A program made the position numbers and the translations under genes. From Gammaproteobacteria bacterium (GTDB taxonomy: Bacteria; Pseudomonadota; Gammaproteobacteria; DAOWEP01), in the NCBI GenBank assembly GCA_030638455.1, contig DAOWEP010000108.1:1-10449 (forward strand): DNA of 10,449 bases, read 5' to 3'. A model generated the notes under the pieces. It did no database searches and was not told where the DNA came from. It was given only the letters and a program-made list of their open reading frames with translations. Shown in pieces: positions 6,720 to 10,449 of the stretch; position 1 is the stretch's first letter; every line of letters starts with the position of its first letter.

Positions 6720-8118
6720 ACAATGTATCCCGCGCCCGCATGATCGCGGCCCGCACCTGGTTCGGAGCAGTTCCACCAATATGATTGCGTGACGCAACAG
6801 ATCCTTCCAGCGTCAGGACATCAAAAACATCCTGCTCCAGGATGTCCGAAAATTGCTGCAGTTCATCAAGACTCATGTCCGACAGGTCCTTATCATTTTC
6901 AATTCCGTAACGTACTGCACGCCCGACTACTTCGTGCGCATCCCGAAAGGCTATACCTTTACGGACCAGATAATCAGCCAGGTCTGTAGCAGTGGAGTAC
7001 CCGGTTTTCGCAGCCTTGTACATGTTGCTATGCTCTGGTTTTATGGCAGGCACCATATCAGCAAAGGCCCGCAAACAGTCCTTAAGATTATCTACGGTAT
7101 CAAATAGTGGTTCCTTGTCTTCCTGATTGTCCTTGTTATAGGCCAACGGCTGCCCTTTCATAAGCGTCAACAGAGCTATCAGATTTCCATTAATCCGCCC
7201 GGTTTTACCCCGCACCAGCTCTGGTACATCCGGATTTTTTTTCTGCGGCATAATGGAGGAGCCTGTACAAAAACGGTCAGGCAGTTCAATAAAATTGAAC
7301 TGCGCGGATGCCCACAAGATCAACTCTTCGGAAAACCTTGATAGATGTATCATCGTCAATGCTGCACATGCACAAAATTCAATAGCAAAATCACGGTCAC
7401 TGACCGCGTCCAGCGAATTCTCGGACGGCCGGTCAAACCCCAGCAATTCCGCAGTATACGCACGGTCAATCGGATAGCTGGTTCCAGCTAGCGCAGCAGA
7501 CCCCAACGGCATAATATTGATCCGCTTCCGGCAATCCTGTAGCCGTTCCCGATCACGAGCCAGCATTTCAAACCATGCCATTAAGTGATGACCAAAACTG
7601 ATTGGCTGGGCAACCTGTAAATGGGTAAAGCCGGGCATGATGGTATCCGCTTCCTGCTCGGCAAGGTCTAGCAACCCCTGTTGCAACCGGACGATTTCAA
7701 CGATCGTTGAATCAAGCTCATCACGCAGATACAGCCTGATGTCTGTAGCCACTTGGTCATTTCTGGAACGACCCGTATGTAGTTTCTTCCCTGCATCCCC
7801 AATCCTGTCCGTTAGACGTGCCTCAATATTCATATGCACATCTTCAAGCTTTACTGACCAGTTAAAATCATTCCGGTCAATATCATGAACGATTTCTTCC
7901 AGGCCGCTGATAATCGATTCACACTCCTGGTCTGTAAGAATCCCTACCTTGGTTAGCATCCGCGCATGCGCAATCGATCCCTGTATGTCGTAATAATATA
8001 GACGCTGATCGAAACCAACCGAGGAGGTAAAGGCCTCTACAAAGGCATCGGTTTCCTCAGTAAACCGGCCTTTCCAGGGTTTGCTATTCTCATTCATTGA
8101 ATCTTGCTTGTCTGTCAT
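6694..8118 (-). CDS. argH: Argininosuccinate lyase
   Basis: The enzyme of 474 residues splits argininosuccinate into arginine and fumarate, the last step of arginine synthesis, as a cytoplasmic homotetramer of the fumarase/aspartase superfamily. Family blocks are all present: KPWKGRF near residue 13, HTGRSRNDQ (114-122), the general-base histidine in FTHLQ (His166), and the signature GSSIMPQKKNPD (286-297) with the catalytic serine on the flexible loop. It is slightly longer than the E. coli enzyme (457 residues), with about ten extra N-terminal residues. The ATG at 8118 has a poor ribosome binding site; an in-frame ATG at 8097 is an alternative. The last residues, SRSLSDLG and the TGA stop, are read from the right arm of element 2, so the native end was probably replaced by insertion. 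The gene diverges from the algZ-like gene, an order also known in Pseudomonas. Confidence 0.96.
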   Translation of the reverse strand: MTDKQDSMNENSKPWKGRFTEETDAFVEAFTSSVGFDQRLYYYDIQGSIAHARMLTKVGILTDQECESIISGLEEIVHDIDRNDFNWSVKLEDVHMNIEARLTDRIGDAGKKLHTGRSRNDQVATDIRLYLRDELDSTIVEIVRLQQGLLDLAEQEADTIMPGFTHLQVAQPISFGHHLMAWFEMLARDRERLQDCRKRINIMPLGSAALAGTSYPIDRAYTAELLGFDRPSENSLDAVSDRDFAIEFCACAALTMIHLSRFSEELILWASAQFNFIELPDRFCTGSSIMPQKKNPDVPELVRGKTGRINGNLIALLTLMKGQPLAYNKDNQEDKEPLFDTVDNLKDCLRAFADMVPAIKPEHSNMYKAAKTGYSTATDLADYLVRKGIAFRDAHEVVGRAVRYGIENDKDLSDMSLDELQQFSDILEQDVFDVLTLEGSVASRNHIGGTAPNQVRAAIMRARDTLSRSLSDLG

Positions 8119-8147
8119 GTTTTTAGATAAATCACTAAATTTCAGAA

Positions 8148-8156
8148 ATTATAACA
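8148..8156 (-). promoter_or_regulatory. Extended -10 promoter of argH
   Basis: On the minus strand the sequence TGTTATAAT contains a perfect TATAAT (8153-8148) preceded by TGn (8156-8154), the extended -10 form. No good -35 is found 16-18 bases upstream, which fits an extended -10 promoter. Transcription would begin near 8141, leaving a leader of about 20 bases before the ATG. Confidence 0.6.
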
Positions 8157-8197
8157 GTATCCCGACCGTTTTTTTCATGCTTTCCGGCACTCTTTCA

Positions 8198-8213
8198 AGA
8201 TGAAATTTCATCT
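8198..8213. promoter_or_regulatory. Perfect 16-bp palindrome, candidate operator
   Basis: AGATGAAATTTCATCT is a perfect palindrome without spacer, placed in the 211-bp region between the divergent argH and algZ-like genes. It lies about 45 bases upstream of the argH -10, a position suited to a dimeric regulator controlling either or both genes. It does not resemble ArgR boxes or the known AlgR site closely, so the binding protein is unknown. Confidence 0.4.
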
Positions 8214-8329
8214 ATCATTACCATCAACTTTCATAGATTCAAAGCCGTCTGGTGAGAATTGTGAGTCATCTTAAACTAAAATAAACAAGAATAGTTCAAA
8301 ACCGCTACAGACAGGCAAAAAACCGCTCT

Positions 8330-9418
8330 ATGAATGATCACAATTCTAAAAATATACCGTCAAATTCAGTAGACCGGTTATTCCTGCCCGATTTCTGCAG
8401 TATCCGTATGGTGTTTGCCGTCATGATGGTAGCCCAGTTATTGGCATTTATTCTGGTGCTATCGCCCATACAAAACCCTGATAATCTTTGGGATGAGCTG
8501 GGGATCCTCTCCCTTTTTATACAGTGGGTCGCATTATCCAGCACCGCCTTGCTTTGTACCTCAAGGCGTTGGCTTGCCAGGCTCAATAACACACCGGCAG
8601 GCATCATAAGTTACATCCTGGTATTACTGGTCACCGTTATACTCAGCGAGTGCACTGTCTGGATTATTGACTATGTTGGCCTTGAAAAATCGGCTGAGTG
8701 GCATGCCACTTTTCTGCTTCGTAACCTGGTTATCAGTGCAATCGTCAGTGCGATTGCCTTACGGTTGTTTTATCTACAGCATGAACAACGTATGCACCAG
8801 GAAATTGAATCCAATGCACGTATCCAGGCCCTGCAGGCAAGGATACGGCCCCATTTTCTATTTAATAGCATGAACACAATTGCAGCCCTTATCCGCACAC
8901 AGCCTGACCATGCGGAGAAGGCAGTGGAAGACTTGTCTGAACTTTTCAGGGCCAGCCTGAATGATGCCAGCCACATGGTCACACTGGAAACCGAATTCGA
9001 GACGGGACACCGGTATCTGGAGATTGAAAAACTAAGACTGGGAGACCGGCTACAGGTGGAATGGGTACTGGATGCTCTCCCCATGGATTTACAGGTACCC
9101 GCACTTATCCTTCAACCGTTACTGGAAAATGCCATTTATCACGGGATAGAAAAACTGCCGGACGGGGGCCTGATTAAAATCACTGGAACATGTGATAATA
9201 ATTGCCTCAAGTTAATGATTACAAACCCGGTAACCAGCGATAGCAGTAAGGTACATATAGGCAATCGTATTGCAATGAACAACATCAGCGAACGCCTGCA
9301 AATTACGTTTGGCCAAAAAAGTAACTTGAATATAACCATGCTGGAACATCAATGCGATGTGGAAATCAATATTCCGGTTGCTAGCTGTAGGCAACAGACT
9401 AAAGAAGTAACGTCATGA
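8330..9418 (+). CDS. algZ: AlgZ/FimS-type sensor histidine kinase (LytS family)
   Basis: This 362-residue inner-membrane protein has four likely membrane segments (about residues 26-46, 58-77, 90-114 and 127-147) followed by a short charged linker and a LytS-type (HisKA_7TM-less) kinase core. The phospho-acceptor block ARIRPHFLFNSMNTIAALI places the histidine at residue 175. The ATP-binding domain shows the N-box LLENAIYHGIEKLP (Asn266 in the key position) and a glycine-containing box at IGNRIAMNNISERL (310-323). A normal DxGxG box is not visible where expected (ITNPVTSD instead), which is common in this subfamily. It is expected to act on the LytTR regulator encoded next, with which it overlaps by ATGA. 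In Pseudomonas the homologous pair controls alginate and type IV pilus genes; the targets here are unknown. No strong ribosome binding site precedes the ATG at 8330, but the start is in keeping with the membrane topology. Confidence 0.88.
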   Translation: MNDHNSKNIPSNSVDRLFLPDFCSIRMVFAVMMVAQLLAFILVLSPIQNPDNLWDELGILSLFIQWVALSSTALLCTSRRWLARLNNTPAGIISYILVLLVTVILSECTVWIIDYVGLEKSAEWHATFLLRNLVISAIVSAIALRLFYLQHEQRMHQEIESNARIQALQARIRPHFLFNSMNTIAALIRTQPDHAEKAVEDLSELFRASLNDASHMVTLETEFETGHRYLEIEKLRLGDRLQVEWVLDALPMDLQVPALILQPLLENAIYHGIEKLPDGGLIKITGTCDNNCLKLMITNPVTSDSSKVHIGNRIAMNNISERLQITFGQKSNLNITMLEHQCDVEINIPVASCRQQTKEVTS

Positions 9419-10149
9419 TGAAAATTCTGATCGTGGATGATGAAGCGCCTGCCCGTATGCGGCTACGCGCAATGATCGATGAGATCGGTGACTATAAAAT
9501 TGTGGGCGAGGCCGCTAATGGAAGGGAAGCGCTGGAACTAACAGAAAGCACCCTTCCGGACATTGTGCTGTTGGATATCCGTATGCCTCTCATGGACGGC
9601 CTGGAAACTGCAAGACATTTGCTGGTCTTTGATATTCCACCCGCTGTTATCTTTACCACAGCCTACAACCAGTATGCATTAGAGGCCTTTGAGACCAATG
9701 CAGTTGATTACCTGATGAAGCCTATTCGGAAGGAAAAACTGGAAAGCACTTTGCAAAAGTTGCAACGACTTAACAAGGCACAGTTAAGTAATCTTAAAAT
9801 TGACGATACCGATGAAAATATACGCACACATCTTTGCACCCGGTTGCGTGGCAATCTTCAGTTAATACCCGTTACAGATATCACTTATTTCCAGGCCGAC
9901 CAGAAATATGTAACCGTATGCCATAAAAACGGGGAGGCGCTCATAGAAGAATCACTTAAATCACTGGAAGATGAATTCACAGAACAATTTATCCGCATCC
10001 ACCGCAATGCACTGGTAAAAAGAGACTCCCTAACAGGCATGGAAAAGTCCCCGGACGGAAGCCAACTAGCCGTAATGAAGGACACTGAAAATCGACTGGA
10101 GATCAGCCGTCGCCATTTGCCAGAGATACGAAAATTACTGAAAGGGTAA
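9415..10149 (+). CDS. algR: AlgR-type LytTR response regulator
   Basis: The protein of 244 residues is a cytoplasmic transcription regulator. The receiver domain (residues 1-120) has the acidic pair Asp8-Asp9 (LIVDDEAPAR), phospho-acceptor Asp54 (VLLDIRMP), Thr81/Thr82 in the switch position and Lys102 (YLMKPI). A LytTR DNA-binding domain covers about residues 138-243, with TYFQADQKYVTV, FIRIHRNALV and EISRRHLPEIRKLL, all characteristic of this fold. The ATG at 9415 overlaps the stop of the sensor gene; a second ATG at 9418 would remove only the first residue and cannot be excluded. The pair order algZ-algR and divergence from argH match Pseudomonas, but hemC, which follows algR there, is absent here. 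Likely DNA targets are direct-repeat sites upstream of genes that this window does not show. Confidence 0.93.
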   Translation: MMKILIVDDEAPARMRLRAMIDEIGDYKIVGEAANGREALELTESTLPDIVLLDIRMPLMDGLETARHLLVFDIPPAVIFTTAYNQYALEAFETNAVDYLMKPIRKEKLESTLQKLQRLNKAQLSNLKIDDTDENIRTHLCTRLRGNLQLIPVTDITYFQADQKYVTVCHKNGEALIEESLKSLEDEFTEQFIRIHRNALVKRDSLTGMEKSPDGSQLAVMKDTENRLEISRRHLPEIRKLLKG

Positions 10150-10171
10150 ATACTTTATAACAACAAGTTTT

Positions 10172-10449
10172 TTACTTTTGTAATTTTTTTAGTGACAACT
10201 CAATCGCATCATCCACGTCACTGCCAAACATTTCTACGGTATTGATGCCTACCAGCCGTTTCGCCAGTTCTTTGCCATTATGGTCAAGAAAAAAAATAGT
10301 AGGGGTTACCTGTACCCTGTAGTGACTAACAAAATCATCCATGCTGACCATTCTGCCGTTAAAATCTATGAGCTCGAGCTCTTCAGGAACGAGTACTTTG
10401 CGGATAATGACTTTATTATCATAGTCTCCGCTGATCAGCATGGGTTTCA
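10172..10449 (-). CDS. Thioredoxin-fold protein, C-terminal part (cut by window edge)
   Basis: The minus-strand frame is open to the right edge of the window and ends at TAA (10174-10172), so only about 92 residues are visible. The stretch RVQVTPTIFFLDHNGKELA is the typical second half of a thioredoxin fold, with the cis-proline in VTPT and a following beta-turn (DHNGKE). The preceding LELIDFNGRMVSMDDFVSHY is like the insert found in bacterial SoxW/thioredoxin_2-type periplasmic or membrane-linked proteins. The catalytic CxxC motif would be upstream and cannot be checked, so whether it is a working reductase is unknown. The ATG at 10441 is probably internal, because the frame continues through it. 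It converges with algR, with 22 bases between the stops; no clear terminator hairpin is visible there. Confidence 0.75.
   Translation of the reverse strand, partial: KPMLISGDYDNKVIIRKVLVPEELELIDFNGRMVSMDDFVSHYRVQVTPTIFFLDHNGKELAKRLVGINTVEMFGSDVDDAIELSLKKLQK

Noticed and set aside
8250..8270. TGTGA upstream of the algZ-like gene as a CRP/Vfr site
   Set aside because: Only one half of the site (TGTGA) is present; the other half does not resemble TCACA.
8770..9084. 104-codon open frame on the minus strand
   Set aside because: It is antisense to the kinase core of the algZ-like gene and is serine/arginine-rich in the way typical of antisense frames.
10150..10190. T-rich stretch between algR and the thioredoxin-fold gene as an intrinsic terminator
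   Set aside because: T runs are present, but only a 4-5 bp, AT-rich stem can be drawn before them, too weak to call.

Overview
The window is ordinary-looking chromosomal DNA from a gammaproteobacterium. Three things point there: a class I (enterobacterial/pseudomonad type) adenylate cyclase, an argH gene diverging from an AlgZ/AlgR-type two-component pair as in Pseudomonas, and overall base use that looks moderate in GC by eye. The lineage cannot be fixed more closely. The dihaem cytochrome fused to DUF302 is a combination I associate with sulfur-oxidising or otherwise chemotrophic gammaproteobacteria, but that is an inference.

Layout. (1) 1-1830, plus strand: the 3' end of a serine esterase of the phospholipase/carboxylesterase family, then a secreted dihaem cytochrome c with a C-terminal DUF302 domain, translationally coupled (ATGA overlap) to a second secreted DUF302 protein. 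(2) 1831-2012: a large imperfect palindrome between convergent genes. (3) 2041-5874, minus strand: a PAS plus degenerate-GGDEF protein followed downstream by class I adenylate cyclase (cyaA). (4) 5875-6221: a spacer of about 350 bp with a possible promoter and operator. (5) 6222-8118, minus strand: argH, then a small MazG/DCTPP1-like nucleotide pyrophosphohydrolase. A second palindromic element lies between them and supplies the last codons and stop of argH. (6) 8119-8329: a divergent promoter region with a perfect 16-bp palindrome. (7) 8330-10149, plus strand: an AlgZ/FimS-like sensor kinase and an AlgR-like LytTR response regulator, overlapping by ATGA. (8) 10172-10449, minus strand: the C-terminal part of a thioredoxin-fold protein, cut by the window edge.

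How the genes may work together. The AlgZ/AlgR pair and the cAMP-producing CyaA are parts of the surface and virulence regulatory network known in Pseudomonas. Here they sit about 3.4 kb apart with a degenerate GGDEF protein immediately upstream of cyaA, so several signalling outputs are clustered. The cytochrome/DUF302 pair looks like a periplasmic redox module of unknown substrate. The most unusual structures are the two palindromic elements: they share the internal motifs GTAGCGAG and TTCGCAGTAG in the same order although their outer arms differ, which suggests one family of small non-autonomous elements. No strong evidence for a wholly new system was found.
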